Below, one piece after another: positions 8,588 to 17,846 of a stretch of DNA of 64,000 nt. This DNA is from Cryobacterium aureum (GTDB lineage: Bacteria > Actinomycetota > Actinomycetes > Actinomycetales > Microbacteriaceae). The stretch covers positions 372,001 to 436,000 of the forward strand of contig NZ_PPTG01000048.1 of assembly GCF_002954245.1 (NCBI RefSeq), given 5' to 3'. The translations under genes were made by a program, and so were the position numbers. The notes under the pieces were generated by a model, which saw only the letters and a program-made list of their open reading frames with translations, did not search any database and was not told the origin of the DNA. How positions within the stretch are numbered: the first letter of the stretch is position 1; every line of letters begins with the position of its first letter.

Positions 8588-11242
8588 ATGCAGACTGCTG
8601 ACATTCGCGGGCGCTGGCTCGACTTCTTCGCCGATCGTGGACACACCGTTGTGCCGTCCGCGTCGCTGGTGAGCGACGACCCCACCCTTCTCTTCACCGT
8701 GGCCGGCATGGTGCCGTTCGTGCCGTACCTCACCGGGCTCGTTCCGGCGCCGTACCCGCGTGCAACGAGCGTGCAGAAATGTATCCGCACCAACGACATC
8801 GAAGAGGTCGGCAAGACCCCGCGGCACGGCACCTTCTTTCAGATGAACGGCAATTTCAGCTTCGGCGACTACTTCAAAGAAGAAGCCATCGGCTTCGCCT
8901 GGGAGTTGCTGACCACCCCGGAGAACCAGGGCGGCTACGGTTTTCGGGAGAGCGACCTCTGGGTCACCATCTACCTCAACGACGACGAGGCCTACCGCTA
9001 CTGGCGCGCCATCGGCGTGCCGGACAATCGTATCCAGCGCCTCGGCATGGAGTCCAACTACTGGTCCACTGGCCAGCCCGGACCGGCCGGTCCCTGTTCG
9101 GAGATTTTCTTCGACCGCGGCCCCGCCTACGGCGCCGACGGCGGCCCGGCCACCGACGACGACCGCTACGTCGAAATCTGGAACCTCGTCTTCATGCAGT
9201 ACCTGCGCGGAGAAAGCACCGGCAAGAGCGATTTTCAGATTCTCGGCGACCTGCCGAAGAAGAACATCGACACCGGCATGGGCCTTGAACGCGTGGCGTT
9301 CCTCAAGCAGGGCGTCGAGAACATGTACGAGATCGACCAGGTTCGCCCGGTGCTCGACCGTGCGGCGGCCTTGTCGGGCCGACGCTACGGCGCCGACCAC
9401 GGCGACGACGTGCGCATGCGCATCGTCGCCGACCATGTACGCTCCTCCCTCATGCTGATGAGCGACGGCGTCATGCCGTCCAACGAGGGTCGCGGTTATA
9501 TCCTGCGCCGCCTGCTGCGTCGCAGCGTGCGCGCCATGCGCCTGCTCGGCGTCGACACCGTGAGCCTGCCCGACCTGCTGCCCGTCTCCCGCGACGCGAT
9601 GAGCGCTGCCTACCCCGAGGTCAAAAGCGACTTCGGGCGCATCAGCCAGGCCGCCTTCGCTGAGGAGGAAACCTTTTTGCGCACCCTCGCGAGCGGCAGC
9701 GCCGTGCTCGACCTGGCCGTGGCGAAGACGAAGAAGGCCAACAAGACCGAACTGGCCGGCCCGACCGCTTTTCTGCTGCACGACACCTACGGTTTTCCGA
9801 TCGAGATCACCCTCGAGATCGCCGAAGAGGCCGGCCTCAGCGTCAACCGGGACGCCTTCGACGTGCTCATGACCAAGCAGCGCACCATGGCCAAGGCCGA
9901 CGCGAAGTCCAAGAAGACGACGCTGGCCGACCTCGGCGTTTACAGCGCCTTCCGCGCCCTCGGCGAGACGGTCTTCACCGGGTACGACGACCTGCAGAAT
10001 GAGTCCAGCGTGCTCGGCCTCATCGTGGACGGCGAGTCCGTCACGAACGCGGTCGCCGGTGAAACTGCCGAAGTCATCCTCGCCGAGACCGCCCTGTGGG
10101 CTGAATCCGGCGGACAGGAAGCGGATGCCGGCCTTATCGTAGGGCCCGGCTACGAGCTCAAAGTTCTGGACGTGCAAAAGCCGGTCAAGGGCCTGATCAG
10201 CCACAAGGTACTCGTGCAGTCCGGCGAGGTCGGCGTGGGCGAGCGCGCAACGAGCGTGGTCGACGAGAGCTGGCGCCGCGGCGCCCGCCAGGCGCACTCC
10301 GGAACCCACGTTCTGCACGCCGCACTGCGTCAGGTGCTCGGCCCGAACGCGCACCAGTCCGGCTCGTACAACAAGGCCGGATTCTTTCGCCTCGACTTCT
10401 CCTGGAACCAGGCGCTGTCACCGGCGACCCGCACCGAGATCGAAGAGATCTCCAACAACGCCATCCGAGACAACCTGCCGGTCGCCACGCGGGAACTGCC
10501 CCTCAACGAGGCCAAGGCGCTCGGCGCCATGGCCCTGTTCGGGGAGAAGTACGGTGACGTCGTGCGCGTCGTCGACATCGGCGGCCCCTGGTCGCGCGAA
10601 CTGTGCGCCGGCACCCACGTGGGCAGTAGCGCCGAGATCGGCATGATCAATCTGATCAGCGAGGCGTCGGTCGGGTCGACCAACCGGCGGGTTGAATCGC
10701 TCGTTGGCCTCGAGGCCTTCCGCGATCTGGCCACCGAGCGTGCCCTGGTCTCGCAGCTCAGCTCGAGCCTGAAGACGCCGCGCGACCAGCTCCCCGAGCG
10801 CATCAACGACCTCGTCACGAGTCTCAAGGCGGCCGAGAAGAAGATTGCGGCCTTCGAGGCTCGGGGCCTGACCGACCGGGTTCCCGCCCTGTTGGCCACG
10901 GCCCGCCGGGTCGGTGCCGTGACCGTCGTGGCCGAAGACCTCGGCGTGCTCGGTTCCCCGGACGACGTACGGATGCTGGCCCTCGCCACCCGGGAACGCC
11001 TCGGCACCGACGCTGTCGTGGTGGCGCTCTCGGCGATCGCTGCCGACAAGCCCGTTGTGATCGTCGCCACAAACCAGGCTGCTCGGGATGCCGGCCACAA
11101 GGCCGGTGCCCTCGCCAAGACCGTTGCCGGAATTCTCGGCGGCGGCGGCGGGGGTAAGGACGACCTCGCCCAGGGCGGTGGCCCCAACGGCGATGCCATT
11201 CCGGCCGCGCTGCAGGCCGTCGTCACAATGATCAGTCGCTAA
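8588..11242 (+). CDS. alaS: Alanyl-tRNA synthetase
   Basis: Class II synthetase that charges tRNA-Ala and edits Ser/Gly mischarging. The 884 residues match the usual length. The aminoacylation core is at the N-terminus (motif RWLDFFADRGHTVVPSASLV and KCIRTNDIEEVGKTPRH). The editing domain carries AHSGTHVLHAAL (HxxxH) and the later CAGTH zinc motif. The C-terminal DHHA1 part ends in a Gly-rich loop and ALQAVVTMI. It heads a run alaS-ruvX-mltG-aroE with very short gaps. Confidence 0.98.
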   Translation: MQTADIRGRWLDFFADRGHTVVPSASLVSDDPTLLFTVAGMVPFVPYLTGLVPAPYPRATSVQKCIRTNDIEEVGKTPRHGTFFQMNGNFSFGDYFKEEAIGFAWELLTTPENQGGYGFRESDLWVTIYLNDDEAYRYWRAIGVPDNRIQRLGMESNYWSTGQPGPAGPCSEIFFDRGPAYGADGGPATDDDRYVEIWNLVFMQYLRGESTGKSDFQILGDLPKKNIDTGMGLERVAFLKQGVENMYEIDQVRPVLDRAAALSGRRYGADHGDDVRMRIVADHVRSSLMLMSDGVMPSNEGRGYILRRLLRRSVRAMRLLGVDTVSLPDLLPVSRDAMSAAYPEVKSDFGRISQAAFAEEETFLRTLASGSAVLDLAVAKTKKANKTELAGPTAFLLHDTYGFPIEITLEIAEEAGLSVNRDAFDVLMTKQRTMAKADAKSKKTTLADLGVYSAFRALGETVFTGYDDLQNESSVLGLIVDGESVTNAVAGETAEVILAETALWAESGGQEADAGLIVGPGYELKVLDVQKPVKGLISHKVLVQSGEVGVGERATSVVDESWRRGARQAHSGTHVLHAALRQVLGPNAHQSGSYNKAGFFRLDFSWNQALSPATRTEIEEISNNAIRDNLPVATRELPLNEAKALGAMALFGEKYGDVVRVVDIGGPWSRELCAGTHVGSSAEIGMINLISEASVGSTNRRVESLVGLEAFRDLATERALVSQLSSSLKTPRDQLPERINDLVTSLKAAEKKIAAFEARGLTDRVPALLATARRVGAVTVVAEDLGVLGSPDDVRMLALATRERLGTDAVVVALSAIAADKPVVIVATNQAARDAGHKAGALAKTVAGILGGGGGGKDDLAQGGGPNGDAIPAALQAVVTMISR

Positions 11243-11340
11243 CGATGCGCTCCGACCATAGATCGTCCCATACCCAGACCGACCGGTCTGCGGTAGGGGC
11301 GGGTGACGTTGCGCTTCCAGAGGCATCGCTCGTGCCCGCC

Positions 11341-11811
11341 ATGCGCTCCGGGGTGCGGGTCGGTGTCGACGTCGGCAAGGTGCGCATCGGCCTGTCGCGC
11401 AGCGACACCCACGGCATGCTCGCCACACCGGTCGAAACCGTCGCCCGCGACCCGTCCGGGCTGAGCGATTTCGCGCGCATTCGGGCCGTCGTGCAGGAGC
11501 TTGAAGCCGTCGAGGTCATCGTCGGCCTGCCTCTGGCACTGTCGGGAAACGTGACCGCATCAACCGACGACGCGATCGACTTCGCCGACCGGCTGGCCCG
11601 AACACTCGGGGTGCCGGTGCGCCTGGTCGACGAACGACTCTCGACCGTATCGGCACAATCGGCGCTGCGGGCATCAGGTCGCTCCGCGAGAACGCAACGA
11701 CCAGTGATTGATCAGGTGGCCGCGACTATCATTCTGCAACACGCGCTCGACAGCGAGCGTGCCTCGGGGCGGCCGCCTGGGTCGCCCGTCGAACCGACCG
11801 AGAGGCCGTAA
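11341..11811 (+). CDS. ruvX: RuvX/YqgF-family Holliday junction resolvase-like protein (pre-16S rRNA nuclease)
   Basis: RNase H-fold protein implicated in 16S rRNA 5' maturation and/or Holliday junction processing. Seen: the N-terminal GVDVGKVRIGLSRSD strand with the catalytic Asp, the VRLVDERLSTVSA block, and the C-terminal DQVAATIILQHAL with a conserved Asp. ATG 11341 gives 156 residues, the usual family length. The frame also opens at ATG 11245, two bases after alaS, which would add 32 non-conserved residues. Curiously both ATGs begin the same decamer ATGCGCTCCG. Neither has a clear ribosome site. Confidence 0.9.
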   Translation: MRSGVRVGVDVGKVRIGLSRSDTHGMLATPVETVARDPSGLSDFARIRAVVQELEAVEVIVGLPLALSGNVTASTDDAIDFADRLARTLGVPVRLVDERLSTVSAQSALRASGRSARTQRPVIDQVAATIILQHALDSERASGRPPGSPVEPTERP

Positions 11812-11813
11812 CC

Positions 11814-13178
11814 GTGCCGAGTTCCACCCCGGAAGAGCCCCTGCCGAGCCGTCGGGAATTGCGCGCGCAACAGGTCGCCGCGGACGCAGCGGCCGAACAG
11901 GCGGCCGCGGGTGAACTCCAGGCTGTACCCCCCCGTGTTGCCGTCGCGGCGGAACCACCGCTTCTCCCGCGACTGTCACGCGAGGCAGCCGTGCCCGCGA
12001 ATACTGCCACCGACTTTCTGACGGCGACCGAGAGCTATGATTCCGGCCGCGATCGTGCCAACCGACGCTCGCTGCTCGCCGACGAACCGCCGCGAGAAAA
12101 GCGCAGCCATAAGGGCGCCTGGGGCTGCCTGATCGTCTTCGTCGTGCTGGCAGCCCTCGTGGCCGGCGCCTACTTCTTTCTCCAGGGTCCCATCTCGCAA
12201 ATCGTCGCGGCCACGCAGGGCCCCGCCGATTTCACGGTCGAGGAAGCCGCCACCGGTGAGGACGTCATCGTCATGATTCACGACGGTGACGGCGGCTCGG
12301 AGATTACGAGCACCCTCGTCGACCGGGGCGTCGTGAAAAGCTTCGATGCGTTCTACACGATTCTGCTGCAGACGACCCCGGAGCCGGTGTTTCAGCCCGG
12401 AGCCTATCAACTCAAGACAAAAATGGTCGCGAGCACTGCCCTCGATGCCCTTTTAACTGACGACGCGAGACTGAATCAGACCGTGGTCGTGCCCGAAGGC
12501 ACCGCGGCCGTGGATGTGCTCCAGTCGATCTCGGAGGGAACCGACATTCCCCTCGCCGACCTGCAGGCTGCTGCGGCGAACGTGGGCTCGTTCGGTCTGC
12601 CCCCCGAGGCCACCACGCTCGAAGGTTTTCTCTTTCCCGCCACGTACCCGTTCTCCCCGGACGACACCGCCCAGACCGTTCTACAGGCCATGGTGAACCG
12701 GCAGTTCGAAGCCCTCGACTCGGCCGGGGTCGCCGTCGCCGATCGGTGGTCGACGATCGTTCTTGCCTCGCTGATTCAGCGCGAGGCCGGGGTGAGCGAC
12801 GACTTCTACAAGGTGTCGCGGGTTTTCCTGAACCGGCTGGATCCGGCGCAATGGGAGAGCGGCCTGTTGCAGTCCGACGCGACCGTCGCTTACGGCACCG
12901 GCAAGACCCATCTCGTGACCACGACCAACGCCGAACGCGGCGATGCCGGTAATCCCTACAACACGTACGTGCATCCTGGCAGGCTCGTCGGTCCCATCTC
13001 GAACCCGGGCGACGTCGCCATCGACGCCGCCCTGCACCCGGCCGACGGGTCTTGGCTGTTCTTCGTGACAGTCAACCTCGATACCCGAGAGACGGTCTTT
13101 TCTACGACAGTGGCCGAGCATGATGCTGCGGTCGTCGTCTGGCAGAACTGGATGAGGGAGCACCCCGAATATGGATAG
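11814..13178 (+). CDS. mltG: Endolytic murein transglycosylase MltG (YceG-like)
   Basis: Cleaves nascent glycan strands in the membrane and thereby sets peptidoglycan chain length. The 454-residue protein has a 100-residue Ala/Arg-rich cytoplasmic N-terminus, one membrane helix (about 103-123) and the extracytoplasmic YceG domain. The domain contains the catalytic-Glu region LASLIQREAGVSDDF and the segments LEGFLFPATYPF and GPISNPGDVAIDAALHP. GTG start two bases after ruvX. It overlaps aroE by 8 bases. The long N-terminal tail is typical of actinobacterial MltG. Confidence 0.95.
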   Translation: MPSSTPEEPLPSRRELRAQQVAADAAAEQAAAGELQAVPPRVAVAAEPPLLPRLSREAAVPANTATDFLTATESYDSGRDRANRRSLLADEPPREKRSHKGAWGCLIVFVVLAALVAGAYFFLQGPISQIVAATQGPADFTVEEAATGEDVIVMIHDGDGGSEITSTLVDRGVVKSFDAFYTILLQTTPEPVFQPGAYQLKTKMVASTALDALLTDDARLNQTVVVPEGTAAVDVLQSISEGTDIPLADLQAAAANVGSFGLPPEATTLEGFLFPATYPFSPDDTAQTVLQAMVNRQFEALDSAGVAVADRWSTIVLASLIQREAGVSDDFYKVSRVFLNRLDPAQWESGLLQSDATVAYGTGKTHLVTTTNAERGDAGNPYNTYVHPGRLVGPISNPGDVAIDAALHPADGSWLFFVTVNLDTRETVFSTTVAEHDAAVVVWQNWMREHPEYG

Positions 13179-14064
13179 CCTCCCGTCCAACCGCCTCGCG
13201 GTGCTTGGCTCGCCGATCAAGCATTCCCGTTCGCCGCTACTGCACAGGGCCGCCTACCGACAGCTGGGTTTGGACTGGTCCTACGACGCTGTCGAGGTGA
13301 AGGCAGGCTCCCTGGCCATGTTTCTGAGCAAAGTCGGACCGGAATGGCGCGGCCTGTCACTGACCATGCCGCTCAAGCAGGAGGTTCTGCCGTTCATCGA
13401 CGACTGCGATCGGGTGGCACAGCTGACCGGATCGGTCAACACCGTGCTGCTGCGCCGGGTCAAGGGGCGGGGAACGCTGAGCGGCTACAACACGGATGTT
13501 GCGGGTCTGGTGCGCGCCCTTGCCGAAAGCGGTGTCACCCAGGCGGCGCACGTGATCCTGCTCGGAGCCGGCGCGACGGCGGCCTCCGCGCTGATGGCGG
13601 CGGCGGAACTCGGCGCTGAATTTGTCACCGTACTCATGCGGGACGCGGTGAAGGCACAGCCGCTGATCGAGCTCGGCCGGACACTCGGCGTGGTCGTTGA
13701 CCTGCAGGATTTCAGTGGCGTCACTCGGGTCGACAGCGACGTCGTGATCAGCACCCTGCCCGGGGGAACCGTGCTGCCTACGCCCCTGCCCCTCGAACTG
13801 CGCGAACGTGCTGTCTTGTTCGATGTGGCCTATTCACCGTGGCCGAGCGGCGTCGCCTCATCCTGGCAGGCGGCGGGCGGCACCGTGCTGAACGGGCTCG
13901 GAATGCTGCTGCATCAGGCCCTCATCCAGGTGCGGGTGTTCGTCACTGCCGACCCGTTCGAGCCGTTGCCTGACGAGCCGGCCGTGCTCGCAGCCATGCG
14001 CGGGGCACTGACCCGCGACCCTGGCCCGAATGAAACCGGCCCCCACATTGCTGTGGAAGGATAG
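13171..14064 (+). CDS. aroE: Shikimate dehydrogenase
   Basis: Reduces 3-dehydroshikimate to shikimate with NADPH. The 297-residue protein shows [12 protein letters not shown] (substrate-binding Ser pair), LTMPLKQEV with the catalytic Lys, YNTDVAGL with the catalytic Asp, and a dinucleotide loop [10 protein letters not shown]. The ATG overlaps the end of mltG (ATGGATAG), so the two are translationally coupled. First gene of the aroE-C-K-B block. Confidence 0.95.
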   Translation: MDSLPSNRLAVLGSPIKHSRSPLLHRAAYRQLGLDWSYDAVEVKAGSLAMFLSKVGPEWRGLSLTMPLKQEVLPFIDDCDRVAQLTGSVNTVLLRRVKGRGTLSGYNTDVAGLVRALAESGVTQAAHVILLGAGATAASALMAAAELGAEFVTVLMRDAVKAQPLIELGRTLGVVVDLQDFSGVTRVDSDVVISTLPGGTVLPTPLPLELRERAVLFDVAYSPWPSGVASSWQAAGGTVLNGLGMLLHQALIQVRVFVTADPFEPLPDEPAVLAAMRGALTRDPGPNETGPHIAVEG

Positions 14065-14069
14065 GAACC

Positions 14070-15278
14070 ATGCTTCGTTGGCTCACCGCCGGAGAATCTC
14101 ACGGCCCCGAACTCATCGCCATTGTCGAGGGTTTGCCCGCTGGGATTCCGGTCACCCTTGATTCGATCCGTCTCGACCTTGCGCGCCGCAAGCTCGGCTA
14201 CGGCCGCGGCGCGCGCATGAAATTTGAAGAGGATGACCTCACCCTCTCCGGCGGAGTGCGCCACGGCGTCACCCTCGGAGGTCCGGTCGCGCTGCGCATC
14301 GGTAACTCGGAATGGCCCAAATGGGTCGACGTGATGAGCGCCGCACCGGTGGACCCGGCCACGCTCACCCGAGGCCGCGGCGCACCTCTGACCCGGCCCC
14401 GACCCGGTCATGCCGACCTGGCCGGCATGCAGAAGTACGGCTTCGATGAAGCCCGCCCGGTGCTCGAGCGTGCCAGCGCTCGGGAGACCGCCGCTCGGGT
14501 GGCGCTCGGCGCCGTGGCCAGGTCATTTTTGAACGAGCTGGGAATCCAGCTGGTCAGTCACACCATCGCCATCGGTCCGGTGCGCGTGCCGGACGAAACG
14601 CCGCTGCCGCAGCCTGGCGACGTCGACGCCCTCGACTCCGACCCGCTGCGGTGTTTCGACGCCGCGACATCCGCTTTGATGGTGGCTGAAGTGGATGCCG
14701 CTCACCAGGACGGCGACACCCTCGGCGGCGTCGTTGAGGTGCTCGCTTACAACCTTCCCCCTGGCCTTGGATCCTTCGTGCACTGGGACCGACGCCTCGA
14801 TTCTCAGCTCGCCGCTGCCCTCATGGGCATCCAGGCGATCAAGGGCGTCGAGGTCGGCGACGGTTTCGAAACCACCCGCCGCCGCGGCTCAGACGCCCAC
14901 GACGAACTCGTACAGGCGGATGGCGCCATTCAGCGGGTCAGCGACAAGGCCGGCGGTACAGAGGGCGGAATGAGCACCGGCACGGTGCTGCGCGTTCGCG
15001 CCGGGATGAAGCCGATCGCTACGATTCCGCGGGCACTGCGCACGGTCGATGTCGCTACGAGCGAACCAGCACCGGCGCATCATCAGCGCTCCGACGTCTG
15101 CGCGGTTCCGGCAGCCGGAGTTGTCGCCGAGGCCATGGTTGCGCTCGTGCTCGCGAACTCCGTGCTCGAGAAGTTTGGCGGCGACTCGATCGAAGAGACC
15201 CGCCGCAACCTCGAGTCGTATTTGGCCCACATTCCGGCCAACCTGCGAACGGGCGCGTCGAGCGACGCAACACTGTGA
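14070..15278 (+). CDS. aroC: Chorismate synthase
   Basis: FMN-dependent conversion of EPSP to chorismate, the last common step of aromatic biosynthesis. 402 residues, the usual size. Family signatures are visible: GESHGPEL at the N-terminus, [33 protein letters not shown] and [24 protein letters not shown] lies just before the ATG. It is five bases after aroE and followed by aroK after 19 bases. Confidence 0.98.
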   Translation: MLRWLTAGESHGPELIAIVEGLPAGIPVTLDSIRLDLARRKLGYGRGARMKFEEDDLTLSGGVRHGVTLGGPVALRIGNSEWPKWVDVMSAAPVDPATLTRGRGAPLTRPRPGHADLAGMQKYGFDEARPVLERASARETAARVALGAVARSFLNELGIQLVSHTIAIGPVRVPDETPLPQPGDVDALDSDPLRCFDAATSALMVAEVDAAHQDGDTLGGVVEVLAYNLPPGLGSFVHWDRRLDSQLAAALMGIQAIKGVEVGDGFETTRRRGSDAHDELVQADGAIQRVSDKAGGTEGGMSTGTVLRVRAGMKPIATIPRALRTVDVATSEPAPAHHQRSDVCAVPAAGVVAEAMVALVLANSVLEKFGGDSIEETRRNLESYLAHIPANLRTGASSDATL

Positions 15279-15297
15279 CGACTTTTTGGCTGAAGCG

Positions 15298-15819
15298 ATG
15301 CTAAGCCTGCGCAATTCGCTGCTGCCGATCGTCTTCATCGGGCCAATGGCCGCCGGTAAAACCAAGATCGGTCGTCGCGTGGCACGCGGCCTGAACGTGC
15401 CCTTCATCGACACCGATAAGCGCATTGTGGAGAGCTACGGGCCCATTTCGGAGATCTTTGTGCGCGAGGGCGAAGAGTACTTTCGCATCATCGAGCGTGA
15501 AGCCGTGGATTGGGCGCTCGGCGAGCCGGCCATCGTGTCGCTCGGCGGGGGAGCGGTACTGAATGCCGACACTCAGGCCGATCTCCAAGACGCGACGGTC
15601 GTCTACCTAAGTGTCACTCGCGCTGCCGTGCAGGCACGCCTGGGCGGCAGCAGAAGGCCGCTCCTGACCGGCGGCATCGCCGACTGGGAACGCATCTACA
15701 ACCTGCGTCGCCCGACCTATGAGGCGCTCGCGACGATTCACCTGGACACCTCCAACCGACCGATCAGCGGCATTGCCGATGAAATCGTGAATTGGGTACA
15801 AGAAAGAAATGATGACTGA
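15298..15819 (+). CDS. aroK: Shikimate kinase
   Basis: Phosphorylates shikimate with ATP. 173 residues. P-loop GPMAAGKT (about 15-22), the DTDK substrate/Mg motif, and the GGGAV loop followed by SRRPLL, where Arg binds shikimate. ATG 15298 lies 20 bases after aroC; a TTG nine bases upstream is in frame, but the ATG fits the family. Its last 11 bases overlap aroB. Confidence 0.95.
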   Translation: MLSLRNSLLPIVFIGPMAAGKTKIGRRVARGLNVPFIDTDKRIVESYGPISEIFVREGEEYFRIIEREAVDWALGEPAIVSLGGGAVLNADTQADLQDATVVYLSVTRAAVQARLGGSRRPLLTGGIADWERIYNLRRPTYEALATIHLDTSNRPISGIADEIVNWVQERNDD

Positions 15820-16921
15820 AACTTCAAGCATGACCGACCCGACGCCCGCCACCACCGTGATCACCGTGACCGGGGTCGACAGCTATCCGGTTAGCGTGGG
15901 GCGTGGACTCGTCGCTACTGTCGCCGACCAGCTCGGCAGCGGCGTCAACAAGGTACTCATCGTGCACACCTCTACGGTCGGGGCGCGTGCTGTCGCCCTC
16001 CGGGACAACCTGCTCGAGACCTATTCCGAAGTTTTGCTCGCCGAGATTCCCGACGCCGAAGCCGCCAAACGGGTCGAGGTCGCCGCGTTCTGCTGGGGCG
16101 TCATGGGGCAATCCGACTTCAGTCGCACCGACGCCGTCATCGGCCTCGGCGGCGGCGCCGTCACCGACCTCGCCGGCTTCGTCGCGGCCACCTGGCTGCG
16201 CGGCGTGAAACTCGTTCAAATCCCCACGAGCGTGCTCGGCATGGTCGACGCGGCCGTCGGCGGAAAGAACGGCATCAACACCGCCGAGGGCAAGAATCTC
16301 GTCGGCACCTTCTACGCGCCCGCCGCCGTGCTCTGCGACCTCGACCTGCTTGATGCCCTGCCGCGCAACGAGATCCTGGCCGGTTTCGCAGAGATCGTGA
16401 AGGCCGGGTTCATTCAGGTTCCCGAAATCCTCGACATCATCGAAGCGGATGTCGACCGTGCCACCGACCCGACCACCCCCGAATTTCGCCGGCTGATCGA
16501 ACTCTCGATCGCTATGAAGGCTCGCATCGTGGGCGAGGACTTCAAAGAGGCCGGCCTGCGCGAGATCCTGAACTACGGGCACACCCTCGGCCACGCGGTC
16601 GAGCACGCCGAACGGTACGGCTGGCGCCACGGTGCGGCCGTCGCCGTCGGCATGATGTTCGCGGCCGAACTCGCAGCCCTCAGCGGACGACTCTCGGTCG
16701 AGGTCGTCGACCGGCACCGCAACATCCTGGAATCACTGACCCTGCCGACCGGCTACCCGGTGGGCCGCTGGCCGACCCTGCTCGCCACGATGCAGCGCGA
16801 CAAGAAGACTCGCAGCGGAATGCTTCGTTTCGTCGTGCTCGACGATGTGGGCAAGCCCACCATTCTCGAGGGACCGGACGCCTCGCTGCTGTTCAGCGCC
16901 TACCAGGCCATCGGCCAGTAG
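15809..16921 (+). CDS. aroB: 3-dehydroquinate synthase
   Basis: NAD- and metal-dependent cyclisation of DAHP to 3-dehydroquinate. 370 residues. Visible: GLGGGAVTDLAGFVAATW (NAD/active site), KNGINTAEGKNLVG, and the metal-ligand segment NYGHTLGHAVEH. It starts at tandem ATGATG (15809/15812) inside the aroK end, with GAAAGAA upstream. Last gene of this aro block; the next shikimate gene (aroQ) is 4.6 kb away beyond an inserted minus-strand cassette. Confidence 0.97.
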   Translation: MMTETSSMTDPTPATTVITVTGVDSYPVSVGRGLVATVADQLGSGVNKVLIVHTSTVGARAVALRDNLLETYSEVLLAEIPDAEAAKRVEVAAFCWGVMGQSDFSRTDAVIGLGGGAVTDLAGFVAATWLRGVKLVQIPTSVLGMVDAAVGGKNGINTAEGKNLVGTFYAPAAVLCDLDLLDALPRNEILAGFAEIVKAGFIQVPEILDIIEADVDRATDPTTPEFRRLIELSIAMKARIVGEDFKEAGLREILNYGHTLGHAVEHAERYGWRHGAAVAVGMMFAAELAALSGRLSVEVVDRHRNILESLTLPTGYPVGRWPTLLATMQRDKKTRSGMLRFVVLDDVGKPTILEGPDASLLFSAYQAIGQ

Positions 16922-17239
16922 CAACCTCGCCGCGCGCTGGCGCGGGAGGCGCGCCAGTGCGCGGTAAGCGCAACTCGCACGCACTGGCGCAGCTCCAGCG
17001 CGACGTGTAGCGCGGGAGTCCTGGCCAGGCCGGATGTCCCGCGGAATGGCTCAGGTCCCGCGTAGCGTGGTCTTTGGCGATCCCCGCGGTTCCGTACGTC
17101 CCGCGTACTGGCGCTTCTCCCGCGTGGCGTGGTGCGCCCGAGCGGATGCCCGCCGCTCAGTTCCGCCCACGGCCCGCGTTGGTTGACTAGGCGCGCTTGA
17201 CCAGTGTCACTGGGCCGGAGCCTCACGATCGTTCGGTCG
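16922..17239. repeat. Repeat-rich spacer between aroB and the DUF779 gene
   Basis: 318 bases with no credible gene. A long hairpin (16930-16944 with 16950-16964; GGAGG loop, one G-U pair) starts 9 bases after aroB and may terminate it. Its right arm can instead pair with 16980-16990 (11 perfect bases), so two folds are mutually exclusive. TCCCGCG or a near copy recurs at 17037, 17056, 17081, 17099 and 17118, spaced 18-25 bases. ACTGGCGC occurs at 16983 and 17107. CGTAGCGTGG (17061) is echoed by CGTGGCGTGG (17123). It looks like a degenerate small intergenic repeat family. Confidence 0.6.
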
Positions 17240-17731
17240 TTATGCCGGCATCGGGGCGGAGGCGGGCGGGGCGACGGCATCCGCTTCGACCGGCTCGCCG
17301 GAGTCAGCCGCGGCCGCGAACGGGGTCATCGTGGTCATCAGCTCGGAGCGGATCAGAAAGCGCACGCCGCGCGGAGCTTCCGCGCTGAACCCGCTGCCAC
17401 GGCCCGGCACGACATCGACCGTGAGAAACGTGTGGCTCCAGTAGTTGAACTGTTCGGCCGACATCCAAAAGTCGAGCGGCTGAGCGGGCTCACCGGCCGG
17501 GGCCAGATCGAACTGGCCGAGCCGTACGTCTTGGTCTGAGGTGATGAACTCGCCGGCCATGAACAGCATGGGTGAACTGCCATCGCAGCATCCGCCGGAC
17601 TGATGGAACATGAGCGGGCCGTGCTCCTCCCACAGGCTGCGGAGCAGATCGACCGCGACCGGGGTGAGCTCGACGCGGGGAACGGTTTCGCTGGCGATCG
17701 TGACCGACGCGGTAATCGTGGGTGTCGACAT
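17240..17731 (-). CDS. DUF779 domain-containing protein
   Basis: 163 residues. The DUF779 core is clear: LWEEHGPLMFHQSGGCCDGS with paired C48-C49, then GEFITSDQDVRLG, a WSHTFLTVDVVPGRGSGFS strand, and GVRFLIRSE. The biochemical role is unknown. The gene is regularly next to ExaC-type aldehyde dehydrogenases, as here (116 bases downstream of one on the same strand), suggesting a linked role, possibly metal- or thiol-related given the Cys pair. The C-terminal Ala/Pro tail is not conserved. AGAAAGGTCCGTCA precedes the ATG. Confidence 0.88.
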   Translation of the reverse strand: MSTPTITASVTIASETVPRVELTPVAVDLLRSLWEEHGPLMFHQSGGCCDGSSPMLFMAGEFITSDQDVRLGQFDLAPAGEPAQPLDFWMSAEQFNYWSHTFLTVDVVPGRGSGFSAEAPRGVRFLIRSELMTTMTPFAAAADSGEPVEADAVAPPASAPMPA

Positions 17732-17846
17732 TGACGGACCTTTCTACAGAAGAAACGATGAAAATGGGGCTGCCTTCGACGTTACGTCTTTGGCAGCCCC
17801 CGGGCCAGACCTACAACGAACTCATCCGCTGGTAACGAGGTGCTGT

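Noticed and set aside
11245..11340. N-terminal extension of RuvX from ATG 11245
   Set aside because: The 32 extra residues are not family-like; the shorter form matches the usual length. Retained only as an alternative.
17037..17124. Possible CRISPR array in the TCCCGCG repeats
   Set aside because: The units are only 7 bases, spacing is irregular, and there are no spacers or cas genes.
16900..17280. Minus-strand 126-codon frame in the aroB-DUF779 spacer
   Set aside because: Arg/Pro/Ala-rich translation over repeats, overlapping both flanking genes; not credible.
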